Shown here: piece after piece, positions 1 to 6,874 of the stretch | How positions within the stretch are numbered: position 1 is the stretch's first letter | Layout of the letters: each line of letters starts with the position of its first letter | Assembly (NCBI GenBank): GCA_016791285.1 | Contig: JAEUMX010000312.1 | Span: 1 to 14,348 of the forward strand | Length of the DNA: 14,348 nt | Direction: 5' to 3' | Source of the DNA: Burkholderiales bacterium | GTDB taxonomy: Bacteria > Pseudomonadota > Gammaproteobacteria > Burkholderiales > JAEUMW01 | Notes under the pieces: model-generated | Databases searched by the model: none | What the model saw: only the letters and a program-made list of their open reading frames with translations | Told to the model about the DNA's origin: nothing | Position numbers and translations under genes: made by a program

Positions 1-631
1 AGGCCGCCGCGGTCTTCACCACCGCCGGGGCGTTGGTCGCGCAGGTGAGCCGTCCTTCGACCCGATCCGTGACGCTGCCCAGGTACTGGGAGATATTGGC
101 GCAGCCGCTCATGATGGAGTTGTCGTATTCGCCCACGACGCCATTGACCAACGCCTGCGCCGCCTCGCAGGAGTTGATGTTCATGGCATTGATCTTGTTG
201 ATCTGGTCCTGCAATTCGGTGAGCAGCTTGTCGATGTCGGGAGAGATCGACTGCAGCGCGAGCTTGAAGGCGTAGCCCACCGCATTCGCGCCGATGTTCT
301 GCAGAAGGGCGACGAACTGCTGCTTGTTGATGAAGGAGAACGCGCCGCCGAAGAGGTCGATGCCCCCGCAGCCCGCCCGCAGGCTCGGAAGCTGGGCGTT
401 GATAAGCGGATAGTTGCGGCCCGGCGCGCGCATCATGAGGTTGCCGCCGGTGTAGAGATTCATCGCCTGGCCGCGGAAGGCGCCGGGATCCGTGACATTG
501 CCCAGCGCACCCAGGTCGTTGAACATCGCCTGCATCTCGGCATTGAGATCGGCCGGGGAGCTCACGACTGGCGCGCTCGCCAGCGCCACGGCAAGCAGGC
601 CCGAAAGGAATCGCTTGGATCGAGTCGTCAC
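1..631 (-). CDS. traH: TraH, F-type pilus assembly/mating-pair protein (N-terminal 210 residues, runs off left edge)
   Basis: TraH of F-type systems is a periplasmic/outer-membrane-associated protein needed for pilus extension with TraF, TraU, TraW and TrbI. I translated this frame by hand from a GTG at 631; it stays open to position 1, so the C-terminal half (family members are about 450 residues) is missing. It starts with a signal peptide (basic TTRSKR, then a hydrophobic stretch to about residue 24). Family hallmarks seen are the segment RAGCGGIDLFGGAFSFIN near residues 85-102, NIGANAVGYAFKLALQ soon after, and INAMNINSCEAAQ near residue 150. The GTG is chosen because GGAG lies 5 bases upstream (637-640) and no in-frame ATG lies close by before the signal peptide. 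It is separated from the traF stop by 16 bases holding a seven-codon mini-ORF. traG would be expected beyond the left edge. Product identity is secure; the exact start is less so. Confidence 0.93.
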   Translation of the reverse strand, partial: MTTRSKRFLSGLLAVALASAPVVSSPADLNAEMQAMFNDLGALGNVTDPGAFRGQAMNLYTGGNLMMRAPGRNYPLINAQLPSLRAGCGGIDLFGGAFSFINKQQFVALLQNIGANAVGYAFKLALQSISPDIDKLLTELQDQINKINAMNINSCEAAQALVNGVVGEYDNSIMSGCANISQYLGSVTDRVEGRLTCATNAPAVVKTAAA

Positions 632-651
632 GGTGTCTCCGGATTCGTCAT
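628..651 (-). other. Seven-codon mini-ORF bridging traF and traH (possible coupling leader)
   Basis: An ATG at 651-649 overlaps the traF stop as ATGA. It opens a frame reading MTNPETP and then a TGA at 630-628 that overlaps the traH GTG start as GTGA. The traH Shine-Dalgarno-like GGAG (637-640) lies inside it. A ribosome ending traF could therefore re-initiate here and end exactly on the traH start. I see this directly; that it acts as a coupling minicistron is inference, and chance is quite possible in so short a frame. Confidence 0.3.
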
Positions 652-1475
652 AGCGGGTTCTCGGGCGGCTCCTGCGCAAGGGCCGCGATACGCTCGACGA
701 GGTCCGTCATCGCCATCACGCCGAAGCCCACGGGGCGGATCTCGCGCCTGGACGGTGCCGTGAGGTAGAGCGCCGGCACGACCGAGGCATTGAGCCGTGT
801 GGCGATGCCGTTGTCGAGTTGAGGGTTCGGGTACTCCGGGAGACCTTTGCCGTCCAGGCTCACCGGGAAGACCGTCATCCCGAACTCCTGCCCGAAGCGC
901 CTGAGGATCGGTGCGAGCCGGTGGCAGTAGGGGCAGTCGCTGCGGAAGATGAAGAGCAGTCCGTGCGTCGCGGCCAGGTTCCTGACCCCCTCTGCCTGCC
1001 GGTCCCGCTGCGCCTCATCGAAGGCGCTGACCGCCATCGCGTTGGTCGGCCGACCGGTGAGTCCGTAGTCGAGCTCCGGCACGGTCCAGACGAGACGCTG
1101 CCAGCGCTGCGCGAAGACCTCGGACTGGTTCATGACCCGACGCTGGTAGCGCATGTAGGCGAGCAGGTTCGCATCGGTCGGGTTCATGACGGCGATGCGC
1201 TTCAGCTCGTCTAACCGCTTCTGCATCGCCTCGAACGCCACCAGTTCGCGCGGGCGGCTCTCGGGGCGCGGCGACGCCTTCGGCGGGCGTGGCAGCTCGG
1301 GGGGATCCCGGTACCAGAACCAGCCCTCGCGATTGCGCAGCCAATAGGTGCCCGGCGGTTCCAAGTCGCTCAGGACGTCCGATTCGCTCGCAGGGCTGGT
1401 GCCCTCTGCGGCCCGGAGCGGTCCAGCGAGCAGCAGACCCAGCAGCAGAACGACGGGAACAAAGGGCTTCGACAT
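648..1475 (-). CDS. traF: TraF, F-type conjugal pilus assembly protein with thioredoxin-like domain (CPYC)
   Basis: Periplasmic TraF is required for F-type pilus assembly and belongs to the TraF/TrbB thioredoxin-fold family. The 275-residue product has a signal peptide (hydrophobic residues 5-19, likely cleavage after RAA at 23). It then has the usual N-terminal part with GTYWLRNREGWFWYRDPP (residues 42-59), a helical middle (about 78-130), and a C-terminal thioredoxin-like domain from about residue 165. That domain carries C181-P-Y-C184 and a likely cis-proline at P234 (SVVP). F-plasmid TraF, by family knowledge, has lost the CXXC and TrbB does redox work; here the motif is kept and no trbB is seen, so this protein may be an active oxidoreductase. 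The ATG follows the preceding gene's stop by 6 bases, with a GTAGG-like weak ribosome site. Length is close to the F protein (about 250). Confidence 0.93.
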   Translation of the reverse strand: MSKPFVPVVLLLGLLLAGPLRAAEGTSPASESDVLSDLEPPGTYWLRNREGWFWYRDPPELPRPPKASPRPESRPRELVAFEAMQKRLDELKRIAVMNPTDANLLAYMRYQRRVMNQSEVFAQRWQRLVWTVPELDYGLTGRPTNAMAVSAFDEAQRDRQAEGVRNLAATHGLLFIFRSDCPYCHRLAPILRRFGQEFGMTVFPVSLDGKGLPEYPNPQLDNGIATRLNASVVPALYLTAPSRREIRPVGFGVMAMTDLVERIAALAQEPPENPL

Positions 1476-1481
1476 GGCGGC

Positions 1482-1853
1482 CTACTTCCGCTCCGGAAAA
1501 CGCCCGTCGCGGCAGTAGCTCACCTGGTAGGTGAGGGTCTTGTCCTCGCGCCTGCCCTGCTCCAGCACGTCCTGCTGCCGGGTCGTGACTTCGAGGCGGC
1601 TGCAGCCCGGTTGCGGGAGGGTGTGCAGCGCGCGCACATCGATCTCGATCGGTGCCGCGGAGCCGAACTTCTGCCGGACGTAAGCGGCGGCGTCGCCCAC
1701 CATCACGCCCCGGGCCGAGCCCTGCTCGATGGCGAGTTTTAAGAGCGGCTTCATGTCGGAGACCGGGATGCGGTCCGAGGCCTGGGCCGATGCGCCCGCC
1801 ATCAACATCGCGGTGGCGAGGGCCACGAGGAGGAGAGTACGCCGGCGATTCAT
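1482..1853 (-). CDS. Small exported protein of unknown function in the conjugation operon
   Basis: The 123-residue product is not one I recognise. It has a clear Sec signal peptide: NRRR, a hydrophobic stretch LLLVALATAMLMA, and a likely cut after ASAQA near residue 25. The mature part of about 98 residues is soluble-looking, with segments DMKPLLKLAIEQGSARG and VGDAAAYVRQKFG followed by a strand-rich end with two cysteines (in PGCSRLEV and SYCRDG) that could form one disulfide. The ATG at 1853 overlaps the stop of the upstream traN part as ATGA, and traF starts 6 bases after its end, so it is firmly inside the operon. Its place between traN and traF is where F carries accessory genes such as trbE, but I see no similarity to justify that name. 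A periplasmic role in pilus or mating-pair assembly is inferred only from position and export. Confidence 0.8.
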   Translation of the reverse strand: MNRRRTLLLVALATAMLMAGASAQASDRIPVSDMKPLLKLAIEQGSARGVMVGDAAAYVRQKFGSAAPIEIDVRALHTLPQPGCSRLEVTTRQQDVLEQGRREDKTLTYQVSYCRDGRFPERK

Positions 1854-3049
1854 GGCGCGAAGTAGGTGTCGATCTTCTGCTGGGCGCGCGTGCGCAGGGC
1901 GCCCACGTCGGGCAGTGTCGGGGCGATCTCGGCGTAGAACTCCGTCAGGTTCATCCGCGAGAAATCGAGCGATTGCAGTTGCGCCAGCGTGAAGCCGCTG
2001 CAATCGGGGGTCTCGGGCACGCCCCAGCCCTTCGCGAGCTGGGCGCGTCCCTGCTCGTTCAGGAGGCGGGCGAGGCGCGAGTTGAAGCAGCAGTAGGATT
2101 CGGTGGTCTCGATGCACGCGCGAATGATCGGCAGCCGCACCGAGCAGTAGCTCCCCACCCCATGACAGAGCCGGTTGTCGCGCTTCATCGCGAGAACCTG
2201 CTCGGGCTCCTCGCAGGAGAGGAGACCCGAGAGCTGGATCGCCAGCATGGCGATCGTCCAGGGGCCGGGTACCAGGGCTTCGACGAAGGACGCCACCGAG
2301 AGGTCACCGGCGATGAGACCGGCCAGCGCCGAGGAACCGCCCCCCGCCCCGAACAGGGCCTCGAAGCCCGCGATCGCCAGGTCGGGGGCGTCAGAGGCGA
2401 AGAGCGCGTCATAGGTGTAGCTCGACCCGAGCGCGCCCCACGCCTGTCCGCCCGCCCCGAGCATCAGGTTCAGGTTGCTAAAGAGTCCGCCGCTCGATCC
2501 CGCCCCTTTGCAGCAGTTGACGAGCCCCGAGAGCTTCTTGCGACAGCGATTGTCGGCACCCTGGAACACCAGGAGCGTGTTCGGATCGAGGTACTTGCCC
2601 GCCTCGCGCTGGACTTCGAGGGCGGTGACCGCCTTGGCGAAATCCGTATCCGGGGGGTAGCCGGTATCGAAGCAGTGACCGTTCAGGCAGAACTGCTGGC
2701 TGCCGCAGTTCGTGATGCTCGAGGTCGAGCCGCTCGACAATCTGCACTGCCACGTCTGCTCGAAGAGCGTGCAGGTGCCTGCCGGGTTCCTGTCGATGCA
2801 GCTCGATCCGACCTGGCTGCAGCCGCGGTCGCGCAATGGCTGGCAGTCATCGGTCATAGCCTGCGCAAGACAACTGAACTGCGCCCGAGTGCGCCAGCAC
2901 TCCCGGTGCACCGGGTAGCCGCCGATGGTGCGGGTCTCCGGGCCTTCGACGCACGCTTCGGAGAGCTTCTCGCAGTCGGCGGCGCCTACGGGCGGCGCGA
3001 CGAGGAAGACCGCCCCGAGGAACATTGCATACGCGAGCTGGGCCTTCAT
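1850..3049 (-). CDS. traN: TraN, C-terminal part, as a separate exported protein
   Basis: TraN is the cysteine-rich outer-membrane mating-pair stabilisation protein of F-type donors. This 399-residue product matches the middle and end of a normal TraN but has its own signal peptide (residues 1-24, hydrophobic AMFLGAVFLVAPPVGAA). Recognisable segments are CVEGPETRTIGG (33-44) and HRECW (48-52), a Cys-dense block at 26-126, a Gly/Ala-rich hydrophobic stretch about 183-278, and the conserved end with VGSYCS (298-303), ESYCCFNSRLARLL (317-330) and NEQGRAQL (331-338). I count 22 cysteines in the mature protein. Its ATG overlaps the stop of the N-terminal traN gene as ATGA and has GGAGG 10 bases upstream. 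So this looks like an established gene start and not a fresh frameshift. Family is confident; whether the two halves work together as one TraN is inference. Confidence 0.88.
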   Translation of the reverse strand: MKAQLAYAMFLGAVFLVAPPVGAADCEKLSEACVEGPETRTIGGYPVHRECWRTRAQFSCLAQAMTDDCQPLRDRGCSQVGSSCIDRNPAGTCTLFEQTWQCRLSSGSTSSITNCGSQQFCLNGHCFDTGYPPDTDFAKAVTALEVQREAGKYLDPNTLLVFQGADNRCRKKLSGLVNCCKGAGSSGGLFSNLNLMLGAGGQAWGALGSSYTYDALFASDAPDLAIAGFEALFGAGGGSSALAGLIAGDLSVASFVEALVPGPWTIAMLAIQLSGLLSCEEPEQVLAMKRDNRLCHGVGSYCSVRLPIIRACIETTESYCCFNSRLARLLNEQGRAQLAKGWGVPETPDCSGFTLAQLQSLDFSRMNLTEFYAEIAPTLPDVGALRTRAQQKIDTYFAP

Positions 3050-4020
3050 TGGGCCCGCGCCTCCAGTGCCGCGCACTGGTTGTCCCAGGTGTCCTCGAAA
3101 CTCACCGTGGTGGGCATGGCGAAGGTGCTCACCCCACTGTAGGTGGTCCCCTGGCAGGGGTTGGCGAACCACGCCCCGATGGTGCAGTTGGCACCCGAGC
3201 AGGACTGGCTGTACCAGGTTTGGTAGCAGGCGGAGGCGTCCCGCCGGGACGGGCCGGGGGTGCGGGCGATTTCGGTACCGAGCGTGCCGGGCACGGGTTG
3301 CGAGCCCAAGTCCGAGAACACCGCGCCGGTGGCCTTCGCGATCGTGAAGACGTGCATGAGGTAATCGTTCGTCCCGCAGGTGAACTCGTAGACGAGGAGG
3401 TCGAAGCAGGTCGGGCAGGGATCGGCGGTCACGCGGGTCAGGAACTGCCCCGCCGTGCAGCCGGGCGTGAGCCCCGGCGTCACGATCAGGACCTTGTCGC
3501 AGCCCGTGGTCTCGATCGAGCGGGCCTGATGGCAGATCTGCGTCTCGAAGACATCGGGGCGCGTTACGGTCTGCACCGTGCAGGCGCTGTAGGTGCCGGC
3601 GAGGTTGCCCGCGATCGCCTGCGGATCGGCGGTGATCGTCTTCGCGCGGGCGAGGACCGGATCGTTCGGGGCGATTGTGAAATTCGGCCGTCGCGTCGGA
3701 TTCACCTTCGAGAAATCGATCGCGTTGCAGGATTGATCGGAGAATCCGCCGGGCTGTTGGCTCGCCCCGGCGCAGGCGCCGATCTTCGCGGAGGCGGAAG
3801 TAGTGAGTCCCGGGCTGCCGAAGTAGGTCGCCTCGGCGGGCGTGGGGGTGAAATGCGGCACGGTCGTCCGCGCCGCATCGTTGGAGATTTGGCTGCGGGC
3901 GTCGGCGTTCCCTGCTCGACCGAAGGCCGTCGCCTGATCGAAGGCCTCCGACAGCGGTCCCGCGAAGGCGGGCACCGCGAGCAGTGCAAAGAGCGGGGCC
4001 AGGACGCGGGCGACTCTCAC
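3046..4020 (-). CDS. traN: TraN, N-terminal part, as a separate exported protein
   Basis: This 324-residue product matches the N-terminal region of F-type TraN proteins and then stops. It has a signal peptide (MRVARVLAPLFALLAVPAFA, cut after residue 20) and the TraN-like CNAIDF (just after DQS), RRPNFTI and NDPVL segments. These precede a Cys-containing domain (YSACTVQTV, FETQICHQ, TTGCDKVL). I count 14 cysteines in the mature part. Its end, DTWDNQCAALEARAQ, is where a single-chain TraN would continue into the CVEGPETRTI region, which here opens the next gene. The start is the GTG at 4020, which overlaps the trbC stop as GTGA and gives a good signal peptide; no strong Shine-Dalgarno sequence is visible. 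Together the two mature parts (about 300 and 375 residues) are in the range of single-chain TraN proteins (F TraN about 600). Partner and site: outer membrane or periplasm, with TraN-C. Confidence 0.82.
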   Translation of the reverse strand: MRVARVLAPLFALLAVPAFAGPLSEAFDQATAFGRAGNADARSQISNDAARTTVPHFTPTPAEATYFGSPGLTTSASAKIGACAGASQQPGGFSDQSCNAIDFSKVNPTRRPNFTIAPNDPVLARAKTITADPQAIAGNLAGTYSACTVQTVTRPDVFETQICHQARSIETTGCDKVLIVTPGLTPGCTAGQFLTRVTADPCPTCFDLLVYEFTCGTNDYLMHVFTIAKATGAVFSDLGSQPVPGTLGTEIARTPGPSRRDASACYQTWYSQSCSGANCTIGAWFANPCQGTTYSGVSTFAMPTTVSFEDTWDNQCAALEARAQ

Positions 4021-4703
4021 GATGCACGCAGCCGCTTGAGGATCGGTTCGATACGCGGTGTCGCCTCCGGTCGGCGGCGCAGGATCGCCTCCAGCGCGTA
4101 ATCGACACTGACATCGCCGGCAATGCTCACGAAGGCGGGGGGCACGACGCACCCCGATATGCAGTTGGGCTGACCGCCCGCAGGGGCGTCGTCGTTCAAA
4201 GCGAGCACGAACGTGGGCGCATGCTGCACGCCGAAGCGGGTGAAGGCCTCCGGGTCGATGAGCCAGGCGACGTGACGTTCGCCGATGAGAGGGCGCACCA
4301 CCGCCAGCGTCTCGCGCATTGATTGCGACTTGAGTCCGCGAAGGACCAGCACGGCGCCGGCTCGCGCCGCCTGATCGACGAGCAGCCGCAGACTGGCGGA
4401 CGGCATCTCCAGCGTGATGAAAATCCGAAGCGGCTGTGAATCCAAGGACGCGCCGGCGTCGGTCGGAAGGCGGAGCTTTGTTCGGGCGATCGCCTCGATG
4501 TCGATCGCTTCCCGCTGCGGGACGATTTGCGGAGGAAGGGGAACCGGCTGCGACCCGATCCGTTCCACGCTCGGGAATGGGGTGGCCTCGAGTACGCGCT
4601 CGACGTCCTGCGGGGTCGGCCAATGGGGCGCCTGAGCCAGTGCCACGCAGGGCGCAAGGAAGGCGAACACCGCGCAGGCGAGGCGATCAGTACGCGCTGG
4701 CAC
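4017..4703 (-). CDS. trbC: TrbC, F-type conjugative pilus assembly protein
   Basis: The F-type TrbC family is periplasmic and needed for pilus assembly; it works with TraW, which it is fused to in some relatives. The 228-residue product (F TrbC about 210) has a signal peptide cut near ALA/QA at residue 23. The family core is seen as LRIFITLEMPSASLRLLVDQAARAG and then VLRGLKSQSM, followed by a thioredoxin-like end with FGVQHAPTFVLA and SIAGDVSVDYALEAI. Between these last two segments is an insertion with a CISGC cysteine pair. The start is GTG at 4703, supported by GAGG 7 bases upstream within traU; it overlaps traU by 17 bases. Its stop overlaps the next GTG as GTGA. Identity is confident from sequence and from the traU-trbC-traN order. 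Confidence 0.92.
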   Translation of the reverse strand: MPARTDRLACAVFAFLAPCVALAQAPHWPTPQDVERVLEATPFPSVERIGSQPVPLPPQIVPQREAIDIEAIARTKLRLPTDAGASLDSQPLRIFITLEMPSASLRLLVDQAARAGAVLVLRGLKSQSMRETLAVVRPLIGERHVAWLIDPEAFTRFGVQHAPTFVLALNDDAPAGGQPNCISGCVVPPAFVSIAGDVSVDYALEAILRRRPEATPRIEPILKRLRAS

Positions 4704-5697
4704 AGCAATTCCTCTTCCGAAAGAGCTGGTACGCGAAGTCCTCGCCTTCGACCGGAAATTCCTTGCCGGCGCCCCAGATCATCGTCGTGCGGCCGAAGGG
4801 CTGGCAGCACTGGCCGAGGTCTTTGCGGGTGTTCGGCACCGGATAGACCATCTGCATCTTGTAGTGGGTCTTGTCCAGGATCGGCCGCGGGTAGAGTCCG
4901 CAGAGGCCCGCGGTGCCGGCGCCGTCGAAGGTCGCGAGCTGGCGGTGCATCTTGGCGGCCATGCGCTGGGTCAGCAGTGTCGAGGCCTGCACGCCGCCGA
5001 TATGGGTGGCGACGTGTCCGTTCATGGGGTAGATCGAGCCTTGGCAGCCGGCGCACCAGAAGAGGCTTGCGATCGGAACACCGGCGGTCGCCGCGACACA
5101 GTCGGCGGCGCACGCCGCTTTCGCGATCGGGTTCGCGAAGAGCACCGTCTCCGGGTTGAGGATCGCGGTCAGCTCGTCGTCGGCCCACAGGGGATCGACC
5201 TCGGTCAGATACACGAGATCGAGTTCCCCCTTCTCCAGGCATGGGAAGTCGAGCAGCACCTCGAGCCAGGCGAGGATCGGATTCGCGTACCAGTGGGCGT
5301 GATAGAAACTGTTTCTCGTCTGGCTGTCGTGACCAACCTGGGCGCCGCGCGGGACATCGATGCCCGGATCGATGGCGATGCCGCCCAGCCCCACCAGGCA
5401 GAAGGGCGTGCGGGTCACGTCCACCAGGCGCACCGGTTCCCAAAAGCCGATCGCAACGCCAACACGCGGCGGGTTGCTGCAGAAGCAGACCGGGGAGCCG
5501 GAATTGCCGATGTCATCCTGCCCGTCGGCGAGGATCGCGACCGAGCCGATGGAAAGCGGGAAGACGCAGCTCCAGCAGATGTCGGTGATCGGGTTCATGA
5601 AGCGGCCGTGGCAGGTCGGACCGGCGATCGCGGGAGACGCAGCCGCCAGCCCCGCCACGAGAAGCGCGCTGACGATGAGGCGATCACAGGAGCTCAT
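4687..5697 (-). CDS. traU: TraU, F-type conjugal transfer protein
   Basis: TraU is a periplasmic protein essential for F-type DNA transfer and for full piliation. The 336-residue product (F TraU 330) has a signal peptide cut after SPAIA at residue 25. The mature N-terminus CHGRFMNPITDICWSCVFPLSIGS is a strong family signature, as are PGIDVP, the HAHWY region, LVYLTEVDPLW, NPIAKAACAADC, and the C-terminal MVYPVP, CCQPFG and RNCCASAY segments. The mature chain has 16 cysteines by my count, including CC pairs near the C-terminus, fitting a disulfide-rich fold that would need the DsbC-like and CPYC proteins of the operon. The ATG at 5697 lies 14 bases inside the end of traW. Identity is very secure. 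Confidence 0.96.
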   Translation of the reverse strand: MSSCDRLIVSALLVAGLAAASPAIAGPTCHGRFMNPITDICWSCVFPLSIGSVAILADGQDDIGNSGSPVCFCSNPPRVGVAIGFWEPVRLVDVTRTPFCLVGLGGIAIDPGIDVPRGAQVGHDSQTRNSFYHAHWYANPILAWLEVLLDFPCLEKGELDLVYLTEVDPLWADDELTAILNPETVLFANPIAKAACAADCVAATAGVPIASLFWCAGCQGSIYPMNGHVATHIGGVQASTLLTQRMAAKMHRQLATFDGAGTAGLCGLYPRPILDKTHYKMQMVYPVPNTRKDLGQCCQPFGRTTMIWGAGKEFPVEGEDFAYQLFRKRNCCASAY

Positions 5698-6343
5698 CGA
5701 TGCGAAGCCGCTTTCCGTCCTGGGACACGAGCGCCGGCACGTGCCGGATGCCGAGGCGCTGGACGAGTTGCCCGTGCTGGTCGAAGTAGACCGGCCGCTT
5801 CCAGCGGCGCATGAGATCGAGGTACGACCCTCCAGTGAGGATCACCTTCACCTTGCCTTGATGCTCATTGACGATCGCCTGGGCGCGGGTGACCTGCCCC
5901 GCGTCGCGCGCATCGAAGAAGAGCAACTGTTTCGAGAGCGAGACGGTATCGAGCGGATTCACCCGGGTCCCGGGTGCGACGATCACCCTGCCCTCGGCAT
6001 CGGTGATCGCATAGGGAACGACGAGGCTCGGGTCGACATGAAAGCTGCGCGCCCGCGTGGTCTTCGTAACCGTGTCGATCGGTGCCGGGTCCTCGATCGC
6101 GCGGATCACCTTCGCCTTCGCGTCGCGTTCGAGGGCGGCGAGGCGCCCGCTCGCTTCCGCCTCGCGCAGTTTCGCGAGGACGACTTCCAACAGGCTCACT
6201 TCGGCGATCGGGTATACCGGTCCGACGACGCCGAGATCCTGGGCGTGGGCGGTGACCGATAGCCAAATCGCAATGGCGGCAAGCAGCGGGCGCCAGTTCG
6301 GGCCCCGCGTGACGCGCCGAACGCCGTGCTCAGAAGATCGCAT
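5684..6343 (-). CDS. traW: TraW, F-type conjugal pilus assembly protein
   Basis: TraW is a periplasmic F-pilus assembly protein. The 219-residue product (F TraW 210) has a long basic leader followed by a hydrophobic core and a likely cut after TAHA at residue 34. The start of the mature protein, QDLGVVGPVYPIAE, is typical, followed by a charged helical segment. The C-terminal half carries family-conserved stretches: FFDARDAGQV, VKVILTGGSYLDLM, RRWKRPVYFDQHG and LGIRHVPALVSQDG. This half resembles the thioredoxin-like end of TrbC encoded two genes downstream. The ATG at 6343 is 14 bases inside the signal peptidase gene. No TraW-TrbC fusion is present here: they are separate genes with traU between them, as in F. 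Confidence 0.94.
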   Translation of the reverse strand: MRSSEHGVRRVTRGPNWRPLLAAIAIWLSVTAHAQDLGVVGPVYPIAEVSLLEVVLAKLREAEASGRLAALERDAKAKVIRAIEDPAPIDTVTKTTRARSFHVDPSLVVPYAITDAEGRVIVAPGTRVNPLDTVSLSKQLLFFDARDAGQVTRAQAIVNEHQGKVKVILTGGSYLDLMRRWKRPVYFDQHGQLVQRLGIRHVPALVSQDGKRLRIDELL

Positions 6344-6866
6344 ACGCCCGTCCGATAATCTGGTCGGCGGAGATCCATCCGGTGAGCCGATAGCGCGAGT
6401 CGAGGCTGTCCGGATGCGGGGCCTGCACGTAGTATCGAGCCGCGGGTAACACCCCGATCGCGCCGAGCTCGAGCGGGTCGCCTCGGCGGCTCACCACCTT
6501 GGCGGTCCCGACTGGGATGCCATTGACGTAGAAGTCGCGATCGACGCGCGTGACGCGATCTCCCGGCAGGCCTGCGAGGAGCTTCACGAAGGTGACGCCC
6601 GCTGGATACGGGCCGCCGCCCGGCCAACGGAACGCGACGTACTGCCCGCGCTGCGGCAGCTCGCCATTGTGGATCAGGAAGAGGTGGTGCGGGAGGCTCG
6701 GTGTGGCATTCAGTCCGAAGCTGAAGTGCCCCTGAAAAGCCACCGCACCGACCACTAGCAGCAGGTAGCCGATGCCCCAGCGACGAACGTGCGCGCGCAA
6801 AGCGCGCCGGAACGCTTCGTGATCAAACCGGTGCAGGCAAGGACGCTGCAGAAACAGGTATCGCAT
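6330..6866 (-). CDS. S26-family signal peptidase, RP4 TraF/TrhF type
   Basis: A membrane serine peptidase of family S26, of the kind that in RP4 (TraF) trims and cyclises the pilin. The 178-residue product starts with a basic cytoplasmic segment and a single membrane anchor (about residues 31-46). The catalytic serine sits in the motif NATPSLP (S57) and the general-base lysine in TFVKLLAGLPGD (K95). Later segments FYVNGIPVG and LPAARYYVQAPHPDSLDSRY match the conserved S26 boxes (usual GDxxDS-like element here PHPDSLDSRYRLTG). Start: ATG at 6866, 8 bases after the trbI stop, preceded by AGGG; upstream in-frame codons are overlap with trbI. F itself lacks this gene in its operon and uses host LepB, so the pilin here may be processed differently. 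It should not be confused with the F-type TraF encoded downstream, which shares only the name. Confidence 0.9.
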   Translation of the reverse strand: MRYLFLQRPCLHRFDHEAFRRALRAHVRRWGIGYLLLVVGAVAFQGHFSFGLNATPSLPHHLFLIHNGELPQRGQYVAFRWPGGGPYPAGVTFVKLLAGLPGDRVTRVDRDFYVNGIPVGTAKVVSRRGDPLELGAIGVLPAARYYVQAPHPDSLDSRYRLTGWISADQIIGRAYAIF

Positions 6867-6874
6867 GGCGCGCC

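Noticed and set aside
33..275. 80-codon plus-strand open frame near the left edge
   Set aside because: Lies opposite traH, which reads cleanly through to the edge on the minus strand with family motifs.
3046..3049. traN split as a sequencing frameshift
   Set aside because: The second part has its own full signal peptide and a GGAGG ribosome site, and a frameshift would not create these.
1652..3142. 496-codon open frame on the plus strand opposite traN-C
   Set aside because: Arg/Gly/Ala-rich, low-complexity translation typical of the antisense of GC-rich genes; it lies opposite a gene with clear family motifs and signal peptide.
3025..4101. 358-codon plus-strand open frame opposite traN-N
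   Set aside because: Gly/Arg-rich shadow with no motif; the opposite strand has a signal peptide and TraN-like segments.
4864..5814. 316-codon plus-strand open frame opposite traU
   Set aside because: Shadow of TraU, whose minus-strand signature is unambiguous.
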